Part shown: positions 1 to 7,862 of the stretch, piece after piece
How positions within the stretch are numbered: position 1 is the stretch's first letter
Layout: each line of letters begins with the position of its first letter
Assembly (NCBI GenBank): GCA_024690445.1
Contig: JAILPD010000089.1
Location: 1 to 15,529, forward strand
From: Acholeplasmatales bacterium
GTDB taxonomy: Bacteria > Bacillota_I > Bacilli_A > Acholeplasmatales > Anaeroplasmataceae
Direction: 5' to 3'
Length of the DNA stretch: 15,529 nucleotides
Program-made: the position numbers and the translations under genes
The notes under the pieces: generated by a model
The model's input: the letters and a program-made list of their open reading frames with translations, nothing else
What the model was told of the DNA's origin: nothing
Databases searched by the model: none

Positions 1-544
1 AAACGAACTTAGTAATTTGTTTCTTAAAAATCGCTTCAAATATAGACATAACAGCAGGCATTAATACCCATAATACCCAAGATACTTCCCATGCATTAAA
101 AACAAGTGACCAAACTAAATATCCTGTTAATGTAAATAATAGTACAATTGAATCAATAATTGATAAGGCAATAACCTTATTCTTATCTAGATGTTCTTCT
201 GAACCATCTTTATTAATAAATCTAATATGGCCATTTTCAATTCTTACTGTTTGACCCTCATCATCAGTTAAGGAAATTACATTTTGATCTTTGTTATCTT
301 TTTCCTTATCAATTGTTCTTTCTCTAATTTCTTCATTAGATTCATTATCATTTAATAATTCATCTAAAGACATATTATATAATCTTGCTAATATAATAAG
401 ATTATCTGTATCAGGAGATGATTCAGCTCTTTCCCATTTAGATACAGCCTGTCTTGAAATACCCAACTTATCAGCTAGTTCTTCTTGTGAATAACCATTC
501 TCTTTTCTTAATTTTTGTAATCTGTTTGCAATTTCAATATTCAT
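1..544 (-). CDS. XRE-family helix-turn-helix regulator with C-terminal membrane segments (3' end beyond window)
   Basis: This reading frame is open from an ATG at 544 to the left edge, giving 181 residues with no stop. Residues about 5-62 form a classic XRE/Cro-C1 helix-turn-helix, including YSQEELADKLGISRQAVSKW and a following SPDTDNLIILARLYN helix. A charged, probably flexible linker (about 65-120) follows. Two hydrophobic stretches come next, about 124-149 (VIALSIIDSIVLLF...) and 155-173, so the protein is probably a membrane-anchored DNA-binding protein. A GGAGG ribosome binding site at 553-557 fixes the start. It lies 115 bases downstream of the dus gene on the same strand, and that gap holds several inverted repeats that could be its own operator. 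The DNA target and signal cannot be told. The C-terminal end is missing only because the window ends. Confidence 0.88.
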   Translation of the reverse strand, partial: MNIEIANRLQKLRKENGYSQEELADKLGISRQAVSKWERAESSPDTDNLIILARLYNMSLDELLNDNESNEEIRERTIDKEKDNKDQNVISLTDDEGQTVRIENGHIRFINKDGSEEHLDKNKVIALSIIDSIVLLFTLTGYLVWSLVFNAWEVSWVLWVLMPAVMSIFEAIFKKQITKFV

Positions 545-578
545 AACTCTTTCCTCCTAAAATTTACACCTTCAATGT

Positions 579-638
579 ACCAAAAAAATTGGTTGCTCAC
601 TACCAAATCTAGTTTGAAGTTACGCAACTATTGGTTGC
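579..638. promoter_or_regulatory. Cluster of ACCAA/TTGGT inverted repeats upstream of the XRE gene (candidate operator)
   Basis: There are four half-sites: ACCAA at 579-583, TTGGT at 589-593, ACCAA at 602-606 and TTGGT at 631-635. The first pair forms a 5-5-5 inverted repeat. ATTGGTTGC occurs twice, at 588-596 and 630-638, exactly 42 bases apart, or about four helical turns. GCAAC/GTTGC at 624-638 is a second 5-5-5 inverted repeat. The position directly upstream of a helix-turn-helix gene suggests autoregulation, but this is inference. No convincing -35/-10 pair was seen here. Confidence 0.4.
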
Positions 639-659
639 AAAATCACAAAAAAGGCTATT

Positions 660-1634
660 TTAAGCAAGTTTTAAATAATTTTTTAATATTTCTTGCACTT
701 CGTTAAAATCTGATTGTTTATTGCACAAATCTTTAATTCTAGCACTACCAGGCATACCTTTTATATACCATGATACGTGACTTCTCATCTCAAGCAATGC
801 TAATTTAGGTCCCTTTAAATCTAATAACATTTCATAATGTCTTATTATTGTGTTATAGATTTCTTCATTAGTAGGTTTTTCTAATATAGAACCATCTTCT
901 AAATAAGCTTTACATTCTCTAAAGATAAATGGATTACCTAAAGAACCTCTAGCAATAGCTACTGCTGTACAGCCTGTCTCATCTAACATTTGCTTACATG
1001 TTTTATAATCAACAATATCACCATTTCCAATAACTGGTATATTTACCGCATCTACTACTTCCTTAATATATTTCCAATCAGCATTTCCTGAATAGAATTG
1101 ACTTCTTGTTCTAGCATGTAAAGTAATTGCAGATGCTCCAGCCTTTTCAATTAATTTAGCATTTTCAACACAATTAATATGCTCCATATCCCAGCCTAAT
1201 CTCATTTTTACAGTTACTGGCTTAGATACTGCCTCTACTACTGCTTTAACAATTTCATATACATTATTAGGGTCTTGAAGTAGTGCCGCACCAGCTCCAC
1301 TCTTCTTTGCTACCTTATTAACAGGACACCCCATATTAATATCTATAATGTCACAATCAGAATTCTTATCTAAATAGATTGCTGCTTGGACTAAAGATTG
1401 CTTATCTCCACCAAAAACCTGCATTGAAATTGGATGTTCAACACTATTTACTTTTGTCATTTTCAATGTTTTAGCATTTTTAAAACCAATGGCTTTATCA
1501 GATACCATCTCTGCTACTACTAATCCAGCACCCATTTCCTTACATAGAATTCTAAATGCTTCATTAGTATTTCCTGCCATTGGGGCTAAAACTAATTGAT
1601 TAGGAATCTCAATATCTCTAATTTTCCATTTCAT
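660..1634 (-). CDS. dusB: tRNA-dihydrouridine synthase, DusB type
   Basis: Predicted FMN-dependent, cytoplasmic enzyme that reduces specific uridines in the tRNA D-loop to dihydrouridine using NADPH. At 324 residues it is full length for the family. The TIM-barrel FMN-binding start is LVLAPMAG (about 14-21). The active-site motif INMGCP lies at 99-104 with the catalytic Cys103. KMRLGW (143-148) and H173 in TLHARTR are further active-site and FMN positions. GNGDI (203-207) and ARGSLGNPFIF (228-238) form the phosphate-binding end, and a small C-terminal helical domain follows. The start overlaps the end of maf by 17 bases, so translation is probably coupled; the upstream GGGTGA is only a weak ribosome binding site. 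It is the third gene of the fadM-like/maf/dus operon. DusB rather than another bacterial Dus is inferred from the overall motif style. Confidence 0.94.
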   Translation of the reverse strand: MKWKIRDIEIPNQLVLAPMAGNTNEAFRILCKEMGAGLVVAEMVSDKAIGFKNAKTLKMTKVNSVEHPISMQVFGGDKQSLVQAAIYLDKNSDCDIIDINMGCPVNKVAKKSGAGAALLQDPNNVYEIVKAVVEAVSKPVTVKMRLGWDMEHINCVENAKLIEKAGASAITLHARTRSQFYSGNADWKYIKEVVDAVNIPVIGNGDIVDYKTCKQMLDETGCTAVAIARGSLGNPFIFRECKAYLEDGSILEKPTNEEIYNTIIRHYEMLLDLKGPKLALLEMRSHVSWYIKGMPGSARIKDLCNKQSDFNEVQEILKNYLKLA

Positions 1635-2184
1635 TTATTTCACCCAATATCTTTTTAAGCATCTCAGTAGGAAGTCCTATAATATTATTCAATGAACCTT
1701 CATAACGAGCTACTAATGCATTACCAAGTCCTTGGATAGCATAACTCCCCGCCTTCCCAAATGGCTCTTTAGTTTCAATATATTTAAAAATATCTTCATC
1801 ACTTAATTCTTTAAAATATACATTAGATACTTCTACATCGTTAAATACCTTATCCTTGTAAATAACGCATAAGCCACTCATTACCTGATGTTTTTTTCCA
1901 GATAGCTTCTTAAGCATATCAAAAGCGTCTTTTTCATTCTTTGGCTTTCCATATATTTTGTTATCTAAAACAACAATAGTATCACAGCCAATTAATATAG
2001 AACCATAATCCTCATTTTGATTGACTGAAGCCTTCTTATAACTAAGTAATTTAACATTATCATATGGTGATAAGCTATCATCTAGCTTTTCATCAACATC
2101 ATAAACTTTAATCTTAAATTCATATCCCATTTTTTCTAATAATTCTTTACGTCTAGGAGATGATGATTTTAATATAATATCCAT
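1618..2184 (-). CDS. maf: Maf-like nucleotide pyrophosphatase
   Basis: Maf/YhdE-family enzyme of 188 residues, the usual length. Family members hydrolyse dTTP, UTP or modified nucleoside triphosphates to the monophosphate and pyrophosphate, a house-cleaning role also linked to septum formation. The signature SSSPRRKELL is at 7-16. The catalytic acidic motif GCDTIV is at 66-71 (Asp68), and YGKP at 78-81 with GKAGSYAIQG at 143-152 complete the substrate pocket. The GSLNNIIGLP stretch (163-172) is the conserved C-terminal block. The GCDTIV and YAIQG features fit the dTTP/UTP-type (YhdE) branch rather than the YceF branch, though that assignment is by eye. A TAGGAG ribosome binding site overlaps the stop codon of the upstream thioesterase gene, 8 bases before the start. 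Confidence 0.94.
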   Translation of the reverse strand: MDIILKSSSPRRKELLEKMGYEFKIKVYDVDEKLDDSLSPYDNVKLLSYKKASVNQNEDYGSILIGCDTIVVLDNKIYGKPKNEKDAFDMLKKLSGKKHQVMSGLCVIYKDKVFNDVEVSNVYFKELSDEDIFKYIETKEPFGKAGSYAIQGLGNALVARYEGSLNNIIGLPTEMLKKILGEINEMEN

Positions 2185-2192
2185 AAAAACTC

Positions 2193-2618
2193 CTATTCCA
2201 TATCGTTACTAGAATTAACGTAATCATCAATTATTTTATGTAATTCTGGCTTTTCTCTCTTAAAAGAAATAACACTCTTACCATCAGTAAAGCAATGTGA
2301 ACTTTCAGCCTTAATTCTTAATTCCTTAGTTTCTTTATCAATGATTTCATAACTAAAAATCATTTTTACACCAGTATACTTAATTACCTTTAAATTGATT
2401 AAAACAACATCATCAAATCTAACAGGCTTAATATAATCTATTTTTATTGAAACAACTGGAGATATTATTCCCATCTCTTCTAGCTTTTTATAGCTTAATC
2501 CTAAAGAATCTAAAAAGAATATTCTACTTTCTTCTAACCATCTTAAATAATTAGAATGGTGAATAACTCCCATTTGATCTGTTTCATGGTAATATGCTTT
2601 TCTTTCGTATGTCATCAT
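2193..2618 (-). CDS. Acyl-CoA thioesterase, YbgC/FadM hotdog family
   Basis: A 141-residue single hotdog-fold protein. The N-terminal signature YYHETDQMGVIHHSNYLRW, followed by EESR, is the 4HBT/YbgC motif: Asp14 is the expected catalytic Asp, with H20/H21 and E29/E30 near the substrate pocket. FDDVVLI and the MIFSYEI strand complete the fold. The family hydrolyses acyl-CoA thioesters or occasionally acyl-ACP; the chain-length preference cannot be read from sequence. It is the first gene of an operon with maf and dus. Two adjacent ATG codons (2618 and 2615) are possible starts; GAGG at 2627-2630 fits either. The promoter at 2637-2665 leaves a leader of only about 12-15 bases, so the ribosome binding site is almost at the mRNA end. 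Confidence 0.9.
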   Translation of the reverse strand: MMTYERKAYYHETDQMGVIHHSNYLRWLEESRIFFLDSLGLSYKKLEEMGIISPVVSIKIDYIKPVRFDDVVLINLKVIKYTGVKMIFSYEIIDKETKELRIKAESSHCFTDGKSVISFKREKPELHKIIDDYVNSSNDME

Positions 2619-2636
2619 TTTTATCGCCTCGGTTTG

Positions 2637-2665
2637 ATTATAAGTCTAGAAAACATTTTATTCAA
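2637..2665 (-). promoter_or_regulatory. Sigma-A type promoter of the thioesterase-maf-dus operon
   Basis: Read on the minus strand: TTGAAT (2665-2660), a 17-base spacer, then TATAAT (2642-2637). The predicted start of transcription near 2630-2633 lies only 12-15 bases before the ATG. The -35 box is 11 bases from the -35 box of the divergent lysS promoter. Confidence 0.75.
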
Positions 2666-2676
2666 CTTAAATTTAT

Positions 2677-2706
2677 TTGTAATTACTTATGTAATTATGT
2701 TATAAT
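2677..2706 (+). promoter_or_regulatory. Extended -10 promoter of lysS
   Basis: TTGTAA at 2677-2682, an 18-base spacer, and TATAAT at 2701-2706 preceded by TG at 2698-2699 (extended -10). The predicted start is near 2712, giving a leader of about 28 bases. This is too short for a T-box or lysine riboswitch, and none is visible. Confidence 0.78.
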
Positions 2707-2740
2707 TAATGAGAATTTTTTAAAAGCAAGGAGGATTTTT

Positions 2741-4264
2741 ATGGAAAACCTATCAGAACAAGAAATCGTAAGACGTGGTAAGCTTGAAAAATATAAAGAA
2801 TTAGGATTAGATCCTTTTGGACAAAAATATGATGTAACTCATCATAGTATTGAAATTAAGAATACTTATGCAGGTAAAACTCATGAAGAGCTTGAAGCAT
2901 TAAATATCAATGTTAAGGTAGCGGGAAGAATTATGTTTATCCGTAAAATGGGTAAGGCTTCATTCTTCTCTGTTCAAGATAAAATGGGCAAGATTCAAAT
3001 CTATATCAGAAAGGATGATGTAGGTGAAGATATGTATAACCTATTCAAACTAGCTGATATCGGTGATATCGTTGGTATTGAAGGTACTGTAATGGTTACA
3101 CAAACTGGTGAAATCACAGTTAGATGTAAGGAATACACTCATTTAGTAAAAGCATTAAGACCATTACCAGAAAAGTTCCATGGTCTACAAGATGTTGAAG
3201 AAAGATATAGAAGACGTTATCTAGATTTAATTATGAATGAGGATGCTAAGAGAGTAGCTATCCAAAGACCAAGAATTATTCGTGCTATGCAAGAATATTT
3301 CGATAATAAAGGATTTATCGAGGTTGAAACACCAGTTCTTCAAAATATTCAAGGTGGTGCTACTGCTAGACCATTCATTACACATCATAATGCATTAGAT
3401 GCTAACTTCTATTTAAGAATAGCAACTGAATTACATTTAAAGAGATTATTAGTTGGTGGATTAGAAAGAGTATATGAAATCGGACGTATCTTTAGAAATG
3501 AAGGTATGGATAAGACTCATAACCCAGAATTCACTACTGTTGAATTATATCAAGCATATGGTGATTTAAGCTCAATGATGGAATTAAATGAGGGTGTAAT
3601 TAGATATGCCGCAGAAAAGGTAATTGGAAAGACAATTTTCAAAAACCCATTCACTTCTATCGAAAACCCTGAAGAGATGACTGTTGAAAATGGCGGATTA
3701 ATTGATATTTCAAAGCCATTTAGACGTGTTACTATGTGTGAATTAATTAAGGAAGCTACAGGCGTAGATTTTAAGAATAATAATTATACTCTTGAAGAAG
3801 CTACACAAATCGCTAAAGAACATAAGGTGCCAGTTGAACCACACTTCACTGTTGGTCATATCATCAATGCCTTCTTCGAGGAATATTGTGAGCATACATT
3901 AATTCAACCTACATTCCTAATGGGACATCCAATCGAGATTTCTCCATTAACAAAAAAGGATCCTAACGATCCTAGATTTGTACAAAGATTTGAATTATTC
4001 ATTGGTGGTAAGGAATTCTCTAATGCCTATACTGAGTTAAATGACCCAATCGATCAAAGAGAAAGATTTGAGGAACAAATGAAAGAAAAGGCTAAGGGTA
4101 ATGACGAAGCTAATGAAATGGATGTTGATTTCTGTGAATCACTAGAATATGGTATGCCTCCTGCAGGTGGTATTGGTATCGGTGTAGATAGATTAATCAT
4201 CTTCTTAACTGAATCTACTACTATTAGAGACGTTATTCTATTCCCTCAAATGAAGACTAGATAA
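2741..4264 (+). CDS. lysS: Lysyl-tRNA synthetase, class II
   Basis: Cytoplasmic enzyme that charges tRNA(Lys) with lysine using ATP. At 507 residues it matches the family. The N-terminal OB-fold anticodon-binding domain spans about 58-140 (VAGRIMFIRKMGKASFFSVQD, GDIVGIEGTV). The catalytic domain carries motif 1 (GFIEVETPVLQ, 191-201), motif 2 (GRIFRNEGMDKTHNPEFT, 248-265, with Arg252 and Glu254) and motif 3 (GGIGIGVDRL, 476-485). GGKEFSNAYTELNDP is the conserved lysine/ATP-site region. The start was chosen at the ATG preceded by AAGGAGG (2728-2734). A longer open frame back to 2594 would run through the promoter and has no homology-like sequence. The gene is read divergently from the thioesterase operon and is followed after one base by a small unknown gene. 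Confidence 0.97.
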   Translation: MENLSEQEIVRRGKLEKYKELGLDPFGQKYDVTHHSIEIKNTYAGKTHEELEALNINVKVAGRIMFIRKMGKASFFSVQDKMGKIQIYIRKDDVGEDMYNLFKLADIGDIVGIEGTVMVTQTGEITVRCKEYTHLVKALRPLPEKFHGLQDVEERYRRRYLDLIMNEDAKRVAIQRPRIIRAMQEYFDNKGFIEVETPVLQNIQGGATARPFITHHNALDANFYLRIATELHLKRLLVGGLERVYEIGRIFRNEGMDKTHNPEFTTVELYQAYGDLSSMMELNEGVIRYAAEKVIGKTIFKNPFTSIENPEEMTVENGGLIDISKPFRRVTMCELIKEATGVDFKNNNYTLEEATQIAKEHKVPVEPHFTVGHIINAFFEEYCEHTLIQPTFLMGHPIEISPLTKKDPNDPRFVQRFELFIGGKEFSNAYTELNDPIDQRERFEEQMKEKAKGNDEANEMDVDFCESLEYGMPPAGGIGIGVDRLIIFLTESTTIRDVILFPQMKTR

Positions 4265-4265
4265 T

Positions 4266-4877
4266 ATGGAAGAAATCAATATTTTTAAGGATTACGAAGC
4301 GTTCATTAAAGAAAACAATAACTTAATCTCTACTTTAATAAAAAACAATTCTAAAGCTATTTCTAGATTTGTTCCAGTAATCAAGGTTGTAGAATATTTA
4401 TATAACCAACATTACTTTAAGCAATTATCTGAAGATGAAATGACATTCTTCTCTACTGGCTTTGATTATATATTTGACCAATTCCATTTTATTAATACTA
4501 TCCTTGAATCTAAATTTAAGGGTGATATTAAAGAGATGGAAAAATTTGGTACAACAATTAATCTTCTTCTTTACATTAATGAATTCCAAGGTGAAGCATT
4601 AAATTCAAATGAACCAGCAGTAAAAAAAGGAATCAAGCTATTAGATGAATTAAGTGAAAAGGTAAATGAATGCCTAGATAATAATCAAAATGCAAATGAA
4701 GAATATTTCCAAATTCTAAATGATATTTTAGCTAATGTATTTGAAGCTAATGATATTGAGCTTCATACAATAGATGAAATATTCTATGAAATAGCACTTG
4801 AATATAATTTAGAAACAGAAATAAATGATAATACATTCATTGATTCATTTAATGAAGAAATAAGTAAGCATAAATAA
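4266..4877 (+). CDS. Hypothetical acidic protein co-transcribed with lysS
   Basis: I do not recognise this 203-residue protein. Its ATG lies one base after the lysS stop, with no clear ribosome binding site of its own, so it is probably translated by coupling. It has no signal peptide, no membrane segment, no Cys pairs and no recognisable catalytic motif. The sequence is rich in Asn, Glu, Leu, Ile and Phe, and looks mainly helical (for example residues about 60-95 and 115-140). It ends in a very acidic stretch (ELHTIDEIFYEIALEYNLE). It is followed 7 bases later by a strong terminator, so lysS and this gene form a complete two-gene unit. Codon use and base composition match lysS, giving no sign of recent transfer. 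A helical cytoplasmic protein, perhaps a protein-protein adaptor, is the most that can be said. Confidence 0.8.
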   Translation: MEEINIFKDYEAFIKENNNLISTLIKNNSKAISRFVPVIKVVEYLYNQHYFKQLSEDEMTFFSTGFDYIFDQFHFINTILESKFKGDIKEMEKFGTTINLLLYINEFQGEALNSNEPAVKKGIKLLDELSEKVNECLDNNQNANEEYFQILNDILANVFEANDIELHTIDEIFYEIALEYNLETEINDNTFIDSFNEEISKHK

Positions 4878-4883
4878 TTAAAA

Positions 4884-4914
4884 GGTCACTAGAAATTCTA
4901 GTGACCATTTTTTT
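4884..4914 (+). terminator. Strong intrinsic terminator of the lysS unit, probably shared with the convergent permease operon
   Basis: A 10-base-pair perfect stem, GGTCACTAGA with TCTAGTGACC (4884-4906), has a three-base loop and is followed by seven T (4908-4914). On the minus strand the same stem is followed by TTTTAATTATTT, a weaker tract, so it may stop transcription in both directions. The plus-strand T run overlaps the stop codon of the convergent permease gene. Confidence 0.92.
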
Positions 4915-5779
4915 AATCTTCATCTTTTGTTAAAGCCTTGATAATACCCTTATAAATCGTATTTCTAAATACAAGTAACATAATTACTACAGGTATAGTA
5001 ACAACGACCATAAATGCCATAATTACAGGCACATCGACATTACCAATTCTCATTGCTTGAATTGTAGTACCAATTAATTTGTAATTCTCTTCATTACTAA
5101 CTAATGTAGGCCATACATATAAATTCCAGCTTTCTACAAACTTTAATGCAATAATTGCAATAATTGTTGGCTTAAACATTGGAATTAATACTTTTCTTAA
5201 GTAATTAAAATCACTTAAGCCATCCATCTTAGATGCATAATAAATATTATTATTAACAGATGCGAAACATCTATATAAAATGAAAACAAAAATAATATTT
5301 AATACTGATGGAAATACTAAACCAATATATGTAGATGTTAAACCAAATTCTATCATTGTTGAATAATTACCAATAATTAATACTTCATTTGGTAATATTG
5401 CTAAAGTAGAGAATATAAACATCACAAATCCTTTACCCTTAAATTCAAATCTAGCAAAGGCAAAGGCAGCTAATATAGCTGTAATAATAGCAAATGCTGT
5501 AGTTAATACAGAAAATATTAATGTATTAACAATTGGTCTTAACGCAGAATAGTTTTTAAATACATCTAAATAATTCTTTACGCCTTCTAATATGTCATCA
5601 CTAACAAATAGTGGTTGGCTAGCATTATTAAAGCCATCTACTGATGTTATTGAAACATTAATCATCCAGTAAAATGGTAATAACACGATAAGTGAACATA
5701 CTATTAAGAATAAATAAGTAAAGAACAATGCGATTACTTTTTTGAAGGTCTTAGTCTGTTTTAGTTCTATTTCATCCAT
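4913..5779 (-). CDS. Carbohydrate-type ABC transporter permease, MalG/UgpE family
   Basis: Inner-membrane subunit of a binding-protein-dependent ABC importer, most like the sugar-uptake (CUT1) class. It has 288 residues and about six membrane helices (near 17-39, 85-109, 117-139, 150-170, 205-223, 251-271). The cytoplasmic EAA loop that docks the ATPase lies at about 179-204 (IYYASKMDGLSDFNYLRKVL, then IPMFKP). The usual EAA triplet reads YAS, but the key Asp186-Gly187 and the LP..KP-like end are kept. AFAFARFEFKGK is the typical helix 3 turn of this family. Translation starts 11 bases after the partner permease with a good AGGAGG site. It is the last gene of the esterase-permease operon. The substrate is unknown; no solute-binding protein or ATPase gene is in the operon. 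Confidence 0.92.
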   Translation of the reverse strand: MDEIELKQTKTFKKVIALFFTYLFLIVCSLIVLLPFYWMINVSITSVDGFNNASQPLFVSDDILEGVKNYLDVFKNYSALRPIVNTLIFSVLTTAFAIITAILAAFAFARFEFKGKGFVMFIFSTLAILPNEVLIIGNYSTMIEFGLTSTYIGLVFPSVLNIIFVFILYRCFASVNNNIYYASKMDGLSDFNYLRKVLIPMFKPTIIAIIALKFVESWNLYVWPTLVSNEENYKLIGTTIQAMRIGNVDVPVIMAFMVVVTIPVVIMLLVFRNTIYKGIIKALTKDED

Positions 5780-5790
5780 ATTATTACCTC

Positions 5791-6675
5791 CTACGCATCT
5801 TTTCTTCTTTTAATCATAAATAATACTACCATAAATAAAACTATGAATATGACAGATATTATTAACGCTACTGCAGAGGATTTACCAGTATAGAAATCCA
5901 TACCACTATACATATAACCTGTTAATGTCGTTAAATTAGCTGATGTTAGGCTTTCTCCACCAAATATACCAATTGCATTATCGAAATCCTTAAGTACTGT
6001 TATAACCCCAGAAAATGTCAAAAATGAAAGCATTGGCACTAGCATTGGAAGTGTAATCTTATTAAATTGCTTTACAGGTGAACAACCATCAATTTTAGCA
6101 GAAACATAATATTCCTTCTTAATTGAGTGTAATGCACTTATTAAGATAATTATTTCAAATGGTAACAATCTCCAAATGATATATAAAATATAAACTACAA
6201 GCTTATAGAAATAAGCACCTGTAAGCCAATTTACTGATTCTACTCCAAATAAACCTAAGAACCAATTAAATAAGCTTACGCTAACATTATTGTTAACATA
6301 AATAATCATAGTAACATAACCTAATATTAAGGCATTTGTTACAAATGGAACAAAGAACACTGTTCTAAATAATCTATTTAATACCTTAATATTATTTAAT
6401 GCGATAGCCATCGCTAAAGCAACGAACAATGATACAGGAATTGAAACAACAATTGCGATAGCTGTTGTTCCTAACGCTTCTACAAAGCCTGTACTATTAA
6501 ATAGATCAGCGAAATTAGAAAAGCCTATGCCACTATAAGTATTAGTGCTAATACTATAGTCCTGCATAAATGAAAAGCCTATGATTTTAATAAATGGAAT
6601 TACTGTAAAAAATATCAATAACAAAATTGCTGGTAATAAATACAACCATGCTTTTGATTGATTCACTCTTTTCAT
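5791..6675 (-). CDS. Carbohydrate-type ABC transporter permease, MalF/UgpA family
   Basis: A membrane permease of 294 residues that should pair with the downstream MalG-like subunit. About six helices are visible (near 9-31, 68-94, 103-127, 155-178, 211-231, 266-288). The N-terminal AWLYLLPAILLLIFF and the FRTVFFVPFVTNALI stretch are typical of UgpA/LacF proteins. The EAA loop is at about 188-214 (EYYVSAKIDGCSPVKQFNKI, then TLPMLVP), with Asp196-Gly197 conserved. The ribosome binding site AAGGAGG overlaps the stop codon of the upstream esterase gene, so the two are clearly one transcript. The long periplasmic insert of E. coli MalF is absent, as usual for this class in Gram-positives. Substrate specificity cannot be read from the permease; an oligosaccharide is likely given the family and the neighbouring esterase. 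Confidence 0.92.
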   Translation of the reverse strand: MKRVNQSKAWLYLLPAILLLIFFTVIPFIKIIGFSFMQDYSISTNTYSGIGFSNFADLFNSTGFVEALGTTAIAIVVSIPVSLFVALAMAIALNNIKVLNRLFRTVFFVPFVTNALILGYVTMIIYVNNNVSVSLFNWFLGLFGVESVNWLTGAYFYKLVVYILYIIWRLLPFEIIILISALHSIKKEYYVSAKIDGCSPVKQFNKITLPMLVPMLSFLTFSGVITVLKDFDNAIGIFGGESLTSANLTTLTGYMYSGMDFYTGKSSAVALIISVIFIVLFMVVLFMIKRRKDA

Positions 6676-6687
6676 ATTAGCACCTCC

Positions 6688-7827
6688 TTATTCTAAAATC
6701 TTTTTAGCTGCTAAATAGCCCATCAACTTATAGGCATATTTTGAAGGATGTAGATGATCACCAGAATCACAGCCATCCTTGAATTTCCAAACACCGTCAA
6801 TGTTTTGACCTATTTCTTCTTCAAAATCAATACATTTATAAATGTTTCTTATTTTATAATTGAATTCATTTTTTAGAATTTCTCTAAATGGAGCATATGT
6901 TCTCCAATTATATATTGGTAACAATGTACCAACATAAACATTTAAATTTAATTCATTAGCGATACCTATATAATAATTGATACCTTCTATCAATTCATCT
7001 GATGTTGGTAAATCGCTCATTGGTCTAAAGATATTAACATCTTCTCCTACTGGATGAATGATATCATTTATTCCATGCTGAATAATTACTGCCTCAGCTC
7101 CAGATACTGATGAAATCTCATGTCTAAATCTATTAGATCCCTTAAGACCATATGATTGATAAGTAATACACTCATATTGTCTTAATACTCTAGTACCTGA
7201 TACAGCCTTTCTAACAATAGAGATATTTTTAATATTATGTTCTCTTAATGCTATAAGCATTTCATCAGGCCAGTTTTGAGATGTAATCGAATCTCCATAA
7301 CAAATGATTGCTTTATTATTATCATTTGTATAAATATCGATATTAGATAAGAAAAATACCCAAGAAGTTGATTTAGATGTATTAATATCTAAATTCTTAT
7401 TTAATATTTGGTTACCATATGCAAAATATCCTTTTGATAATGGTCCTGTAATATCAACACCACCAGTAAGATTAGTATAATCCTTAATATACATTGATAC
7501 TATTAAGAATTCATCTGATTGTAATTCTATTTCGCACTCATCAGATGTCGCTGATTGATGTGGTTCTAATATTACTTCCTTTTTGCCACCAAAAGTTAAA
7601 TAAATTACCTCATCACTTTGTGTATCAGATAATGTTTTACCTTTTGATACCGTTACTAAGTCAATTTTTGAACATTCATTTACACAATAATTATCTAATG
7701 TTATTCTTATTTTATTTCCACTAAATGGTACCAATACCGGATATCTTAAAGTTAAATCCTTTGCATATCTTTGAGGCATTGGTAAAACTGTGGACTGGGC
7801 GTTGCCCCACATTGTTACCCATTTCAT
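6688..7827 (-). CDS. SGNH/GDSL-family hydrolase (probable intracellular carbohydrate esterase)
   Basis: A two-part protein of 379 residues. Residues 1 to about 160 form a beta-rich domain (LVPFSGNKIRITLDNY, DEFLIVSMYIKD) like the jelly-roll domains found ahead of some SGNH esterases. The catalytic domain follows with all four blocks: block I CYGDSIT (177-182, nucleophile Ser180), block II VSGTR (Gly211), block III HGIND (251-255, Asn254) and block V SGDHLHPS with Asp357 and His360. There is no signal peptide, so it should act inside the cell. It leads an operon with two sugar-type permeases, which suggests removal of acetyl or other acyl groups from an imported glycan fragment, as intracellular acetyl-xylan-type esterases do. 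That substrate is inference; lysophospholipase or other esterase activity is also possible. A good AAGGAG site lies at 7836-7841. Confidence 0.88.
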   Translation of the reverse strand: MKWVTMWGNAQSTVLPMPQRYAKDLTLRYPVLVPFSGNKIRITLDNYCVNECSKIDLVTVSKGKTLSDTQSDEVIYLTFGGKKEVILEPHQSATSDECEIELQSDEFLIVSMYIKDYTNLTGGVDITGPLSKGYFAYGNQILNKNLDINTSKSTSWVFFLSNIDIYTNDNNKAIICYGDSITSQNWPDEMLIALREHNIKNISIVRKAVSGTRVLRQYECITYQSYGLKGSNRFRHEISSVSGAEAVIIQHGINDIIHPVGEDVNIFRPMSDLPTSDELIEGINYYIGIANELNLNVYVGTLLPIYNWRTYAPFREILKNEFNYKIRNIYKCIDFEEEIGQNIDGVWKFKDGCDSGDHLHPSKYAYKLMGYLAAKKILE

Positions 7828-7862
7828 ATTGAATTCTCCTTGAACCGGTATTTATATTGTAT

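Noticed and set aside
291..494. Plus-strand Ser/Leu-rich open frame
   Set aside because: It is the complement of the XRE regulator gene, whose minus-strand frame has a clear helix-turn-helix and ribosome binding site.
2594..2740. Upstream extension of the lysS open frame
   Set aside because: It runs through both divergent promoters and the ribosome binding site, and the extra residues do not resemble LysRS. The ATG at 2741 has AAGGAGG upstream.
2707..2740. Riboswitch or T-box before lysS
   Set aside because: The leader is only about 28 bases and has no structured element or T-box sequence.
7494..7724. Plus-strand open frame opposite the SGNH esterase
   Set aside because: Low-complexity Leu/Ile/His composition, antisense to a well-supported gene, no ribosome binding site.
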